Made by a program: the position numbers and the translations under genes. Source: Pseudomonadota bacterium (GTDB lineage Bacteria; Chloroflexota; UBA5177). Taken from it: a DNA stretch of 63,171 nt. The notes beneath the pieces were generated by a model, which worked only from the letters and a program-made list of their open reading frames with translations, was not told the origin of the DNA and did no database searches. The stretch is from contig JAJPIP010000012.1 in the NCBI GenBank assembly GCA_021324655.1, positions 1 to 63,171 of the forward strand, read 5' to 3'. Below, in pieces: positions 47,625 to 56,377 of the stretch (position 1 is its first letter; the number at the start of each line of letters is the position of its first letter).

Positions 47625-48857
47625 TCAGGCCCGAATCTCCTGGCTCGGGTGCATGAGCCCTGCCGCTATCTCCTCGCGGACGGTGGCGTCCTGCTCGCCT
47701 GGTGCCGCCGACTTCAAATGCTCTCTGGTGGGAATCCCCAGGCGCCGCTCGATCGCCGCCAGAGCCCAGGCGGCATGGCCGCGGACGACCGGGTGGTCAT
47801 CGGTGCGGAGAGCGCGCACGAGCGGCTCGATCGCCTCGGCCGTGCCGACGTTGCCGAGCGCAATCGCCGCATTGCGCCGGAGCATCCAGCACTTAGCGCG
47901 GCGAATCGATGTGCCGCGGACCATCGCGAGGTACTCGTCGTGCGTCAGAGCGAGCAGGCGAAGCAAGTCGAGCTGCGGGCGTACCTCGCCCTCCATCAAT
48001 GCGCCCATCGGCCCCGGACCCTCGATCGGCGCGCTGGTGGGCTTACCCGCCATCTCGGCCCGGACGCCATCTGCCCAGGCGCGTTTGGCGGCGCTGTCGG
48101 GCACGAAGTGCTGCATGGTCGGTGGGCACACGTCCTGGCACACGTCGCAGCCAAAGACCCAGGCGCCGATGAGTGGCCGCAAGTCTCGAGGGATGGGACC
48201 GCGGTGCTCGATCGTCAGGTACGAGATGCAGCGCCTGCTGTCGATGCTGTATGACGGCCCGATGGCGCCGGTCGGGCACGCCGTTTCGCAGAGTGAACAG
48301 GAGCCGCAGGAGGCGGTGAGTGGCCGGTCGGGTGTCAGAGGAAGAGTGGTCAGCACCTCCCCGAGCAGGACGTACGAGCCGAACTGCTCGGTGAGAATGT
48401 TCGAGTTCTTACCGTACCAGCCAAGGCCGGACCGCTGGGCCCAGGCCCGGTCCATGACCGGCCCGGTGTCGACATACCAGCGATGGTCTCCGCCAAACGC
48501 GTCGCTCAGCGCCTGCGAAAAGTCGCGGAGCCGGTCTCCCATCACGGCGTGGTAGTCGCGGCCCCACGCGTAGCGCGCCACTCGACCATGGTTGGGACGA
48601 TCGGGAGGGCGGTGACCTCCCCAGCAGGTCATGCCGACCGCGATGACGGAGCGGACCCCCTTCAGTGCAGACTCCGGGACTGACGCCTTCGCAACACGCT
48701 CTTCCGTGATCCAGGCCATCTCCGCGTGGCGTCCTGCCCGCAGCCAGGCCATGTAGCGGGCCCTCTCCACGTTGAGTTCCGCCGCCTCGGCAATGCGCAC
48801 CAGGTCGAATCCGGCGGCGCGGCCGATCTCGCGGACGCGCCGGCTCGCGTCAGTCAC
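47625..48857 (-). CDS. queG: Epoxyqueuosine reductase
   Basis: Cobalamin and iron-sulfur enzyme for the last step of queuosine synthesis in tRNA. The 410-residue product has an N-terminal reductase part (YAWGRDYHAVMGDRLRDF, YVDTGPVMDRAWAQRSGLGWYGKNSN), two 4Fe-4S motifs (CGSCSLCETACPTGAI and CDVCQDVCPP) and a C-terminal HEAT-like repeat part (RRNAAIALGNVGTAEAIEPLVRAL). The GTG at 48857 overlaps the TGA of the DUF72 gene. Other queuosine genes are not in the window. Confidence 0.94.
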   Translation of the reverse strand: MTDASRRVREIGRAAGFDLVRIAEAAELNVERARYMAWLRAGRHAEMAWITEERVAKASVPESALKGVRSVIAVGMTCWGGHRPPDRPNHGRVARYAWGRDYHAVMGDRLRDFSQALSDAFGGDHRWYVDTGPVMDRAWAQRSGLGWYGKNSNILTEQFGSYVLLGEVLTTLPLTPDRPLTASCGSCSLCETACPTGAIGPSYSIDSRRCISYLTIEHRGPIPRDLRPLIGAWVFGCDVCQDVCPPTMQHFVPDSAAKRAWADGVRAEMAGKPTSAPIEGPGPMGALMEGEVRPQLDLLRLLALTHDEYLAMVRGTSIRRAKCWMLRRNAAIALGNVGTAEAIEPLVRALRTDDHPVVRGHAAWALAAIERRLGIPTREHLKSAAPGEQDATVREEIAAGLMHPSQEIRA

Positions 48858-49774
48858 GCGCGCGCGACGGGAGCTCCGTCTGCCTGAAGCAGGAGGGCCA
48901 TCTGTTGCGCGTTGCGGACGCCGTAGTCGGAGTAGCAGTTGTTCATCAGCACGTGCGTCTGCTGTGTCTCGGCCGCGAGTCGCTCCACCTTCGGCACCCA
49001 CTCCTGCAATTCGCCCTCGCTGTAGCAGTACTTGAACCGCTCCTCCACGCCGACGTCGCGTGCCACCCAGGTCTCCTCGCGACGTCCATGGAAGCGCACG
49101 ACCGAGAGCTGGGCGGTCGTTGCGGCGGCGAGCGGAGGGATGCTGGCCCGTGTCCCCTGCGGTTCGTCGACCGCCACGTAGGCCAGGTCGTTCTCCCGCA
49201 GGAAGTCGAAGGTCTTCTCGCGGTTCTCCTCGCTCAGCCAACTTGGCTGTCGAAACTCGACCGCGACTCGATAGTCCGGGAAGTGCTCGCGGGCCTCGAG
49301 AATCCTCTGCATGTTCTCTCGGCTGAAGTAGAACCAATGCGGGTACTGGAAGAAGACAGCGCCCATCTTGCCCGCGCTGTGGACCGGCATCAGGGCCTGA
49401 CGATACATTCTGTAGATGTCGTCAACGACATCCTTCGGCAAGTCCTTGCGGTAGATATTTCTCTTGTCTTTAAGAGAGTCGGGGAGCGCGTCGCGGACTT
49501 TTTTGGGAAGGGCCTTGATCGGAGTCGGGTGATCGGTAAACAGGCGAAACGCCTTGAAATCGAACGTGAAGTGATCCGGCGTTCGGTCCGCCCAGAGCAC
49601 GGCGGTTCGCTCGGCCGGCAGTCCGTAGTACGTGCTGTCCACTTCGACGAGCGGAAAACGCGATGCGTAGTACTCGAGACGCGTGGCCGGCGTATCGGCA
49701 TCGGGAGGGTACCACCCGCTGGTCAGCAAAGTGGGGTCTGTCCACGACGACGTCCCGGTCAGGATTTGCCCCAT
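48854..49774 (-). CDS. DUF72 family TIM-barrel protein
   Basis: A 306-residue protein of the DUF72 (YecE-like) family. Typical are GTSSWTDPTLLTSGWYPPDA, ASRFPLVEVDSTYYGLP, FTFDFKAFRLFTDHPTP, GAVFFQYPHWFYFSRENMQRI, AVEFRQPSWL and HVLMNNCYSDYGVRNAQQMA. The family adopts a TIM barrel and probably binds a nucleic acid or nucleotide, but its reaction is not known. It starts an operon with queG, whose start overlaps its stop. Confidence 0.9.
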   Translation of the reverse strand: MGQILTGTSSWTDPTLLTSGWYPPDADTPATRLEYYASRFPLVEVDSTYYGLPAERTAVLWADRTPDHFTFDFKAFRLFTDHPTPIKALPKKVRDALPDSLKDKRNIYRKDLPKDVVDDIYRMYRQALMPVHSAGKMGAVFFQYPHWFYFSRENMQRILEAREHFPDYRVAVEFRQPSWLSEENREKTFDFLRENDLAYVAVDEPQGTRASIPPLAAATTAQLSVVRFHGRREETWVARDVGVEERFKYCYSEGELQEWVPKVERLAAETQQTHVLMNNCYSDYGVRNAQQMALLLQADGAPVARA

Positions 49775-49897
49775 AGTCTTCCTCCCGCTAGTTTTGACAA
49801 TCTATTCTACCAGCGTACGTGACCACCCGGCAGTCTCTGCCCGCGGACCCCCACCGCGCCGCCGGCGCTAGCCGGCACACGGCGGACGCCCACTGAC

Positions 49898-49936
49898 AAT
49901 AAAGAGGGAGAGCGCCGCCTAGCGGTGCTCTCCCTC
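49898..49936 (-). terminator. Intrinsic terminator of the EF-G-like gene
   Basis: A 15-bp stem with a 3-nt loop (GAGGGAGAGC at 49904-49913 pairs with GCTCTCCCTC at 49927-49936, inner part to 49926) is followed on the minus strand by TTTATT. It lies 37 nt behind the stop of the EF-G-like gene. Confidence 0.85.
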
Positions 49937-49972
49937 CACTTCTACCGGCCTCGCGATGCGCCTTGCGCCGTG

Positions 49973-51991
49973 CTAGTGCTCTACCGCCTCTTTGCGCTTG
50001 TCGATGATTTTCTGCGCCTCGTATGGAGGCACCTGCTCGTAGTCGAGGAGGCTCATATGAAATGATCCGCGCCCCTGAGTGATGGAGCGCAGCGCCGTGG
50101 CGTAGTGCGTCATCTCGGCGAGCGGCGCCTGCGCCATGATGCGAGTGCGGCCGCCGCCAATCGGCTCCATGCCCAGCACCCGCGCCCGCTTCGAGTTGAG
50201 ATCCCCGATCACGTCGCCCATGTAACTCTCCGGCACGACGACCTCGACGTTCATGATCGGCTCGAGCAACACCGGGTGCGCCTTCTGCATCCCTTCGCGG
50301 AAAGCCAGGATTCCCGCTGTCTTGAATGCCATCTCGGAGGAGTCGACGTCGTGGTACTTGCCGTCATACAGAGTGGCTTTCACGTTGATGACCGGGTAGC
50401 CCGCGAGCGGTCCCTTGCGCATCGCCTCGTGGATGCCCTTCTCCACCGCCGGGATGTACTGTTTCGGGACCGCGCCGCCGACGATCTTGTTCACGAACTG
50501 GAAGTCGGCCTCCGGGCTGGGTTCGAACTCGACCCAGACGTCACCGAATTGGCCGCGGCCGCCGGTCTGCTTCTTGTGCCGACCTTCCGCCTTGGCAGCA
50601 CTCGTGATTGTTTCCCGATAGGGCACCGCAGGCTCACCCAGCTCGACGTCGACGCCGTATTTGCGTTTGATGCGCTCTACCACGATTTGCAGGTGTGACT
50701 CACCGACGCCGGAGAGAATCGTTTCCCCGGTATCAGGGTCTCTTTCCACGTGAAGGGACGGGTCTTCCTCCTGGATTCGGTGCAACGCCTGGCCGAGCTT
50801 GTCGAGATCCGCCTTGGTTTTGGCGACGACCGAGGCCGAGAAAGCCGGCTCCGGAAAGTCGATGGGGTCGAGCACAACGGGCGCGTCCTTGGTCGACAAG
50901 GTGTCGCCGGTTGTCGTGTGGTGGAGCTTGGCGACCGCCCCGATGTCGCCTGCGGATATTTTCGGCACCTGCTCCTGCTGCTTGCCGCGAATGACCAGCA
51001 CCGGCCCGATGTGCTCATCCAGCTCTTTGCTGGCGTTATAGACGTGGGAATCGTTCTGCACCGCCCCGCTGAACACGCGGAAGTAACTGAGCTTCCCGAC
51101 GTAGGGGTCACTGAGCGTCTTGAATACGAGGGCGGCCAGCTTGCCGTTCGGGCTTTCCTGGACCTCGAGAGGGCTCGGCGTGTACCGCACCAGGGCCGCC
51201 AGGAGCTGCTCGATCCCGACATTGTGAGTCGCCGAGCCGCAGAGAACCGGAAAGATCTCGCCACGCACGGCGCCTTCGTGGAGCGCTCGGGCCAGGTCCT
51301 CGTCGGAGATTGCATCGTCCCCCAGGTATCTCTCCATGAGGTCATCGTCGCTCTCGCAGACCGACTCGATGAGCTGCTGGCGATACTCGGCAACGGCATC
51401 CTGGAGGTCGGCCGGCACGTCTCCTGCTTCGCCGCCGGAGCGGTAGGCTTTCTGGCTCAGAAGATCGACGAGTCCCGAAAACTCGTGCTCGCGCCCGATC
51501 GGAATCTGGATGGGAACCACTGACGTGCCGAAGCGCTCTCGCAGCTGCGCGACGACGGCGTCAAAGTCGGCATTCTCGCGTTCCATCTTATTGATGAAGA
51601 AGAGCCTGGCCAGACCACGATCAGCCGCTGTCTGCCAGGCAATCTCGGTCCCGACCTGCAGGCCGTCGACCGCCGACACCGGGAGCAATACGGAGTCCGC
51701 AACTCGCAGACCTTCCTTCATCTCACCCAGGAAGTCGGCGTACCCGGGCGTGTCGATCACGTTGATCTTGTAGCCGTCCCACTCCACGGGAGCGACACCG
51801 ACGTTAATCGAGACCTGGTGCTTGATCTCATCCGGGTCCCAGTCCGAGACTGTGTTCCCCTCTTCCACCTTGCCAAGGCGCGTGGTTGCTCCGCTGTCAT
51901 ACACCATGGCCTCGACCAGCGATGTCTTCCCGGTTCCCTGATGCGAGGCCAGCGCTACATTGCGGATGCGGTCTGTCGGGTACTCCTTCAT
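49973..51991 (-). CDS. Elongation factor G-like GTPase (EF-G2 type)
   Basis: A 672-residue translational GTPase with all five EF-G domains. The G motifs deviate from main EF-G: G1 is SHQGTGKTSLVEA (usually AHIDAGKTT), G3 is VIDTPGYADF and G4 is NKMERENADF (usually NKMD). Domain IV contains KKQTGGRGQFGDVWVEFEP, and the C terminus has YEQVPPYEAQKIIDKRKE. This matches the EF-G2 paralogues found besides the canonical fusA; a ribosome-associated role under some condition is likely, translocation activity is uncertain. It is transcribed alone, with its own promoter and terminator. Confidence 0.9.
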   Translation of the reverse strand: MKEYPTDRIRNVALASHQGTGKTSLVEAMVYDSGATTRLGKVEEGNTVSDWDPDEIKHQVSINVGVAPVEWDGYKINVIDTPGYADFLGEMKEGLRVADSVLLPVSAVDGLQVGTEIAWQTAADRGLARLFFINKMERENADFDAVVAQLRERFGTSVVPIQIPIGREHEFSGLVDLLSQKAYRSGGEAGDVPADLQDAVAEYRQQLIESVCESDDDLMERYLGDDAISDEDLARALHEGAVRGEIFPVLCGSATHNVGIEQLLAALVRYTPSPLEVQESPNGKLAALVFKTLSDPYVGKLSYFRVFSGAVQNDSHVYNASKELDEHIGPVLVIRGKQQEQVPKISAGDIGAVAKLHHTTTGDTLSTKDAPVVLDPIDFPEPAFSASVVAKTKADLDKLGQALHRIQEEDPSLHVERDPDTGETILSGVGESHLQIVVERIKRKYGVDVELGEPAVPYRETITSAAKAEGRHKKQTGGRGQFGDVWVEFEPSPEADFQFVNKIVGGAVPKQYIPAVEKGIHEAMRKGPLAGYPVINVKATLYDGKYHDVDSSEMAFKTAGILAFREGMQKAHPVLLEPIMNVEVVVPESYMGDVIGDLNSKRARVLGMEPIGGGRTRIMAQAPLAEMTHYATALRSITQGRGSFHMSLLDYEQVPPYEAQKIIDKRKEAVEH

Positions 51992-52052
51992 CGGCGTTCC
52001 TCACTAGCCCGCCGGCGCCCGCGCCGGCCCTGGGCGGGGTTTTGGTGTCGTG

Positions 52053-52080
52053 ATTATAGACCTGACCGCAGGGCGGTCAA
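52053..52080 (-). promoter_or_regulatory. Promoter of the EF-G-like gene with overlapping inverted repeat
   Basis: On the minus strand TTGACC (52080-52075), a 16-nt spacer and a perfect TATAAT (52058-52053). The -35 element overlaps the stop codon of the upstream gene. An inverted repeat GACCGC-N3-GCGGTC (52064-52078) lies over the -35 hexamer and spacer. The leader then carries a GC-rich palindrome around 52010-52030. Confidence 0.8.
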
Positions 52081-53303
52081 AGTTGAGCCGCTGTCACCTT
52101 CAGCAGCCCGGAACGCTCGGCTGCCTGTCGCAGATCGGACTCCAGGTCGCTCGGGGCTTCCAGGCCGACCGACATCCGAATCGTCCCCTGTCCGATGCCG
52201 ATCCGCCGCAGGGCTTCCTCGTCCAACTGGCGGTGCGAGGCCAGAGGGGGATAGAGCACTAACGATTCGACATCGCCCAGGCTGGTGCCCGGCACGAAGA
52301 CGCGCAGCGCGTCCAGGAAGCGCAGGGCGTCTTCCCGGCCACCCTTGAGATCGAAGGCCAGCATGCCACCATACAGGTCTCCCAGTTCTCGACGGGCGAT
52401 GGCGTGTTGCGGATGCGACGGCAGTCCCGGATAGTGCACTCTTTCTACCCACGGCTGCCCCTCCAGCCATCGTGCGATTCGCAGGGCGGATTCCGAGTGG
52501 CGCTGCATGCGGAGCGGCAGGGTGCGAATGCCTCGCATGGTGAGCCACGCCTCGAATGGGCTCAGCACGGCGCCCGTCACCGTGCGAATGTCGCGCACGG
52601 CTCGCGCGCGGGAGCGGTCACCCACGACGAGGCCCGCAATGACATCTCCATGGCCGGCGAGGAACTTACTGGCGCTGTGCACGACGAGGTCCACCCCGCG
52701 TCGCAGCGGTTGGAAGAGGAAAGGTGTGGCGAACGTGTTGTCGAGGATCACGGCCGCTCCGCGCGGGCGGGCCACATTCACCAGCGCCTCGACATCTGGG
52801 ACTTCGACAAGAGGATTCGTCATGGACTCGAGGTACAAGAGGCGTGATCCCGTCTCGGTGAGCGCAGCGGCGACCGCGTCGAGGTCGAAGATGTCGACAT
52901 ATCGTGTCTGAATGTCATACGAAAGCAACTGAGTGAAAAGGCCGCGCGTTCCCCCGTACAGCCCGCTTCCGGCCACGATGGTATCGCCCGCTTCAATGCT
53001 AAAGGCCTGGATCGCGGCCGCTATGGCCGCCATGCCCGAGGCGAAGGCAACTGCCTCATCCGCGCCCTCCAGCGACGCGACAACCTGCTCGAGCGCCACG
53101 ACGGTGGGATTCGCGTTGCGCGCGTAAGCGAAGCCCTGCCCTTCCGGGCCAAGTGCCTCGTGGATCCGGTTCACCGTCTCGTAGGTAAACGTCGTCGACG
53201 GATCGATCAGCGGCGCCGTCGATATCGTGTCTCCGATCCTCATGCCGACACCCGCCCGGGCCGCGAGCGTCTCGAAATGCAGGCTCTCCTCGTGCTGGTT
53301 CAC
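52077..53303 (-). CDS. Cystathionine gamma-lyase/synthase-type PLP enzyme
   Basis: A 408-residue trans-sulfuration enzyme. It has FETLAARAGVG, TFTYETVNRIHEALGPEGQGFAYARNANPTVVALE, SGLYGGTRGLFTQLL, ESMTNPLVEVPDV, VILDNTFATPFLFQPL, the cofactor Lys in VVHSASKFLAGHGDV and GTSLGDVESLVLYP. It could be a gamma-lyase for cystathionine, methionine or homocysteine, or a gamma-synthase; sequence alone does not decide. It is shorter than the MetY at 20535 and clearly a different subfamily. GTG start with AGGAGGAG. Confidence 0.88.
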   Translation of the reverse strand: MNQHEESLHFETLAARAGVGMRIGDTISTAPLIDPSTTFTYETVNRIHEALGPEGQGFAYARNANPTVVALEQVVASLEGADEAVAFASGMAAIAAAIQAFSIEAGDTIVAGSGLYGGTRGLFTQLLSYDIQTRYVDIFDLDAVAAALTETGSRLLYLESMTNPLVEVPDVEALVNVARPRGAAVILDNTFATPFLFQPLRRGVDLVVHSASKFLAGHGDVIAGLVVGDRSRARAVRDIRTVTGAVLSPFEAWLTMRGIRTLPLRMQRHSESALRIARWLEGQPWVERVHYPGLPSHPQHAIARRELGDLYGGMLAFDLKGGREDALRFLDALRVFVPGTSLGDVESLVLYPPLASHRQLDEEALRRIGIGQGTIRMSVGLEAPSDLESDLRQAAERSGLLKVTAAQL

Positions 53304-53369
53304 GTCGCTCTCCTCCTGTGACTCTCTCGGAGACTACCACCGTGACAGTTATGTCGAGAGATCGATGCC

Positions 53370-53399
53370 TATAATCCGCGCGGGACCGCAAAAGCGGTC
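53370..53399 (+). promoter_or_regulatory. purA -10 element and leader hairpin
   Basis: A perfect TATAAT lies at 53370-53375; the -35 element is weak. Right at the expected transcript start a hairpin GACCGC-AAAA-GCGGTC (53384-53399) is followed at once by the ribosome site GGGGAGG. The arms are the same six bases as those of the inverted repeat in the EF-G-like promoter. Confidence 0.6.
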
Positions 53400-53411
53400 G
53401 GGGAGGACGTG

Positions 53412-54677
53412 ATGCCGGTCACCGCCATAGTCGGAGCGCAGTGGGGAGATGAGGGCAAGGGCAAAATCACCGACCTGCTGGCCGAAGCGGCAGACCTCGT
53501 CATTCGATTCGGCGGGGGCAGCAACGCCGGGCATACCGTCATCAACGGGCTCGGCGAGTTCAAGCTTCACCTACTTCCGTCGGGGATCTTCAATGCCGCC
53601 GCTATTTCGCTGCTTGGAACCGGCATGGTCGTCGACTTCGCCGCGTTGCAGCGCGAGCTCGATGACCTCCGGCGTGCCGGGGTCTCCGGCTCCGGACTTC
53701 GCATTTCCAATCGCGCTCAGGTCGTCATGCCGTACCACATCGTTCTGGATCGCCTTCTGGATGAGGCGCGAGGCGAAGAACGCGTGGGGACGACGCAGCG
53801 CGGCATCGGTCCGGCATACGCGGACAAGGTTGCCCGCCTCGGCATTCAGACGGGCGACATTCTGTTTCCCGACGTGGTCCGACGCAAGCTGGATCTCCTT
53901 CTCCCCGAGACCAACCGGACTCTCCTGCGGCTCGGCCACCCGGCGATCGACCCGGCCGACATCATGCGTCAGGCCGGAGAATGGCGAGAGTGCTTCGGGA
54001 CTCTGCTGGTCGACCAGGTCGAGCTGGTCGATCGATATCTGACCGAGCAGCGCCCCATCGTCCTGGAAGGTCAACTGGGAGCGATGCGAGACATCGACTG
54101 GGGCGAGTACCCGTATGTGACCTCCTCGACGACGATCGCCGGCGGGGGAGCCGTCGGGGGAGGCGTTCCCCCGGCGGCGATAGACCGTGTCGTGGGGGTG
54201 GTCAAGGCGTACACCACGGCCGTGGGGACCGGTCCGATGCCGACCGAACTTCACGGTGTGGAGGCCGACGACCTCAGGACCAAGGGGGCGGAGTTTGGTG
54301 CGACGACGGGAAGACCGCGACGTGTCGGATGGTTCGACGGTCCGGCAGCCTGTTATGCACGCCGGCTGAACGGCTTCACGGACATGGCGGTCACCAAGCT
54401 CGATGTCCTGAGCGGCCTGGAGTCGATTCCGATCTGCGTTGCGTACGACGTGGCCGGACGTGCGTCCTCCGACATGCCGGTCACGCCGTTGCTGCGCGAC
54501 GCGGAGCCGGTCTTCGAGTCCGTGCCGGGCTGGGAAGCGGATATCTCCGATATCCGTTCGTGGTTCGACCTGCCGTCTGAAGCCCGCTTCTACCTAAGCC
54601 GACTGGAGGAACTGGTGGGCGCGAAAGCGGGTATCGTGTCCGTCGGGCCGCATCGTGCACAGACGATTCTCCGCTGA
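53412..54677 (+). CDS. purA: Adenylosuccinate synthetase
   Basis: GTP-dependent first step from IMP to AMP, 421 residues. It has the P-loop region IVGAQWGDEGKGKITDLLAE with the catalytic Asp and Lys, FGGGSNAGHTV with the catalytic His, GTTQRGIGPAYADK, LEGQLGAMRDIDWGEYPYVTSS and TTGRPRRVGWFD. The ATG at 53412 has better spacing (5 nt) to GGGAGG than the GTG one codon earlier. Purine genes are otherwise absent here apart from hpt. Confidence 0.96.
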   Translation: MPVTAIVGAQWGDEGKGKITDLLAEAADLVIRFGGGSNAGHTVINGLGEFKLHLLPSGIFNAAAISLLGTGMVVDFAALQRELDDLRRAGVSGSGLRISNRAQVVMPYHIVLDRLLDEARGEERVGTTQRGIGPAYADKVARLGIQTGDILFPDVVRRKLDLLLPETNRTLLRLGHPAIDPADIMRQAGEWRECFGTLLVDQVELVDRYLTEQRPIVLEGQLGAMRDIDWGEYPYVTSSTTIAGGGAVGGGVPPAAIDRVVGVVKAYTTAVGTGPMPTELHGVEADDLRTKGAEFGATTGRPRRVGWFDGPAACYARRLNGFTDMAVTKLDVLSGLESIPICVAYDVAGRASSDMPVTPLLRDAEPVFESVPGWEADISDIRSWFDLPSEARFYLSRLEELVGAKAGIVSVGPHRAQTILR

Positions 54678-54688
54678 GCGCCGAGTCT

Positions 54689-54717
54689 CTGACCCGGCGA
54701 CAGACGCTCTCTATACT
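54689..54717 (+). promoter_or_regulatory. Promoter of the xdhC-yqeB cluster, probably leaderless
   Basis: CTGACC (54689-54694), a 17-nt spacer and TATACT (54712-54717). The expected transcript start (about 54724) coincides with the ATG at 54723, and no ribosome site is present. Confidence 0.65.
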
Positions 54718-54722
54718 CGTGC

Positions 54723-55538
54723 ATGGCAGCCGATGCCGGTCTGAGCGCAATCGTGCCGGTTGTCGAGACGGCACGACGGGCGGGGAAGGGTGTCGCTGTC
54801 GCCGTCCTCGTGCGGTCGCAGCGAACGTCCGTTCCGCGGCGGATGGTCGTACTGGAGGACGGTGAAACACACGGCTCCCTTCATCAGGCACTTGATCCGA
54901 TTGTCATCCGTGACGCACTCGCGTCCCTCGCCGCGCGGCGCAGCCGGCTACGAAGCTATCGAGCGACTGGCGCCGGGCGTCTGGAGGCGGTTCGCGTGCA
55001 GGAGGGCGACGAGGATGTGTTCTTCGACGTTCTCTCGCGCCCACCCCGTCTTATCGTGGTGGGTGCGGGCCATATCGCCCAGCCACTGGCTTCCCTCGGC
55101 TCAATCCTTGATTTCGACGTGACCGTGCTCGACGATCGTGCGGAGTACGCCCGTTCGGAGCGCTTCCCCGAAGCGGAGACCGTTCTCGTCGGGCCGTATC
55201 GCGAGACACTTGCCGCGCTCGGTATCGATGGCGACACCTACGTCGTGCTCGTCACCCGGGGGCATGTCCACGATCAAGCTTGCCTGGAGGAAGTGTTACC
55301 GACGCCGGCAGCGTACATAGGCATGATCGGCAGCAAACGCCGCGTCAACACGGTCCTCGAGCATTTGCGAGAGAAAGGCTTCGCAGTGGAGAGATTGAAA
55401 GAGGTCCGCGCCCCCGTGGGACTCGATCTGGGGGCGCGAACCCCGGCTGAGATCGCCCTGGCGATCATGGCCGAGATCGTACAGGTTCGCCAGGGCGGGA
55501 CCGGCCGGCCGCTGTCCGGTAGCCGCGGGGAGACATGA
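54723..55538 (+). CDS. XdhC/CoxI family molybdenum-enzyme maturation factor
   Basis: A 271-residue protein of the XdhC family, which binds molybdenum cofactor and helps sulfurate or insert it in xanthine-dehydrogenase-like hydroxylases. Residues about 10-95 are a reduced XdhC_CoxI part; the Rossmann part from residue 107 (RPPRLIVVGAGHIAQPLASLGSILDFDVTVLDDR) runs to AYIGMIGSKRRVNTVLEHL and the usual APVGLDLGARTPAEIALAIMAEIV. It is the first gene of three that overlap by 4 nt each. Confidence 0.9.
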   Translation: MAADAGLSAIVPVVETARRAGKGVAVAVLVRSQRTSVPRRMVVLEDGETHGSLHQALDPIVIRDALASLAARRSRLRSYRATGAGRLEAVRVQEGDEDVFFDVLSRPPRLIVVGAGHIAQPLASLGSILDFDVTVLDDRAEYARSERFPEAETVLVGPYRETLAALGIDGDTYVVLVTRGHVHDQACLEEVLPTPAAYIGMIGSKRRVNTVLEHLREKGFAVERLKEVRAPVGLDLGARTPAEIALAIMAEIVQVRQGGTGRPLSGSRGET

Positions 55539-56377
55539 TCCGCGCCGTCATTCGTGGAGGGGGCGACCTGGGGTCAGGGATCGCCCTCCGTCTCTGGCGC
55601 TGCGGCTTCGAGGTTGTCGTGCTGGAAGCCGCGGCGCCTGTCGCCGTGCGGCGGACAGTGGCCTTCGCGGAGGCAGTGTACGAGGGTGCGCAGCGGGTCG
55701 AGGAGGCGCGCGGAGTTCTGGCGGCCGAGGACGACGTGGAATCCTTGATTGCGGCGGGCGACATCCCGGTCCTTGTCGATCCGGCCACAGTATCGCTATC
55801 CGCTCTTCATCCGGCGGTGCTCATTGATGCCACGATGGCCAAGCGGAACCTGGGAACGCGTTCCGACATGGCACCAATCACGGTGGCGGTAGGACCCGGC
55901 TTTCATGCTCCAGAGGACGCGCACGCGGTGGTAGAGACGCAACGCGGACCGCACCTGGGCCGCGTCGTATGGGAAGGAGGCGCCGAACGGAACACGGGTG
56001 TTCCCGGAGCAGTTGCCGGGCGCGGCGTAGAGCGAGTGTTGCGGGCCCCCGCGCAGGGCGTGTTCAGTGTCCAACGCGAGATCGGCGACATCGTGGCGGC
56101 TGGTGACGTGGTCGCCCGCGTGGCCGGAGAGCCGATCGAAGCGCCGTTTCCGGGCCTTGTCCGCGGGTTACTGCGCCCCGATACTCTCGTCTCCGCCGGC
56201 ATGAAAGTGGGCGATCTGGATCCACGCCTCGACCCATCTCTCGCGTTCCTTGTGTCGGACAAGGCTCTGGCGGTGGCGGGAGGTGTTCTGGAAGCCATCC
56301 TCTCTCTCAGCGGGGGCCGGCGCAGGGACGATGCTACCCGCCGGCCCAGTGGGCGCGAACTCCAGGCCGAACAATGA
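55535..56377 (+). CDS. yqeB: YqeB-type selenium-dependent molybdenum hydroxylase maturation protein
   Basis: A 280-residue protein of the EF2563/YqeB family. It starts with a nucleotide-binding pattern IRGGGDLGSGIALRLWRCGFEVVVLE and continues VDPATVSLSALHPAVLIDATMAKRNLGTRSDMAPITVAVGPGFHAPEDAHAVVETQRGPHLGRVVWEG, all typical. A C-terminal part resembles a lipoyl or hammerhead fold (VFSVQREIGDIVAAGDVVARV). The family occurs with selenium-dependent molybdenum hydroxylases, where it is thought to help place a labile selenium. Its start overlaps xdhC, and its end overlaps the next gene. Confidence 0.9.
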   Translation: MIRAVIRGGGDLGSGIALRLWRCGFEVVVLEAAAPVAVRRTVAFAEAVYEGAQRVEEARGVLAAEDDVESLIAAGDIPVLVDPATVSLSALHPAVLIDATMAKRNLGTRSDMAPITVAVGPGFHAPEDAHAVVETQRGPHLGRVVWEGGAERNTGVPGAVAGRGVERVLRAPAQGVFSVQREIGDIVAAGDVVARVAGEPIEAPFPGLVRGLLRPDTLVSAGMKVGDLDPRLDPSLAFLVSDKALAVAGGVLEAILSLSGGRRRDDATRRPSGRELQAEQ

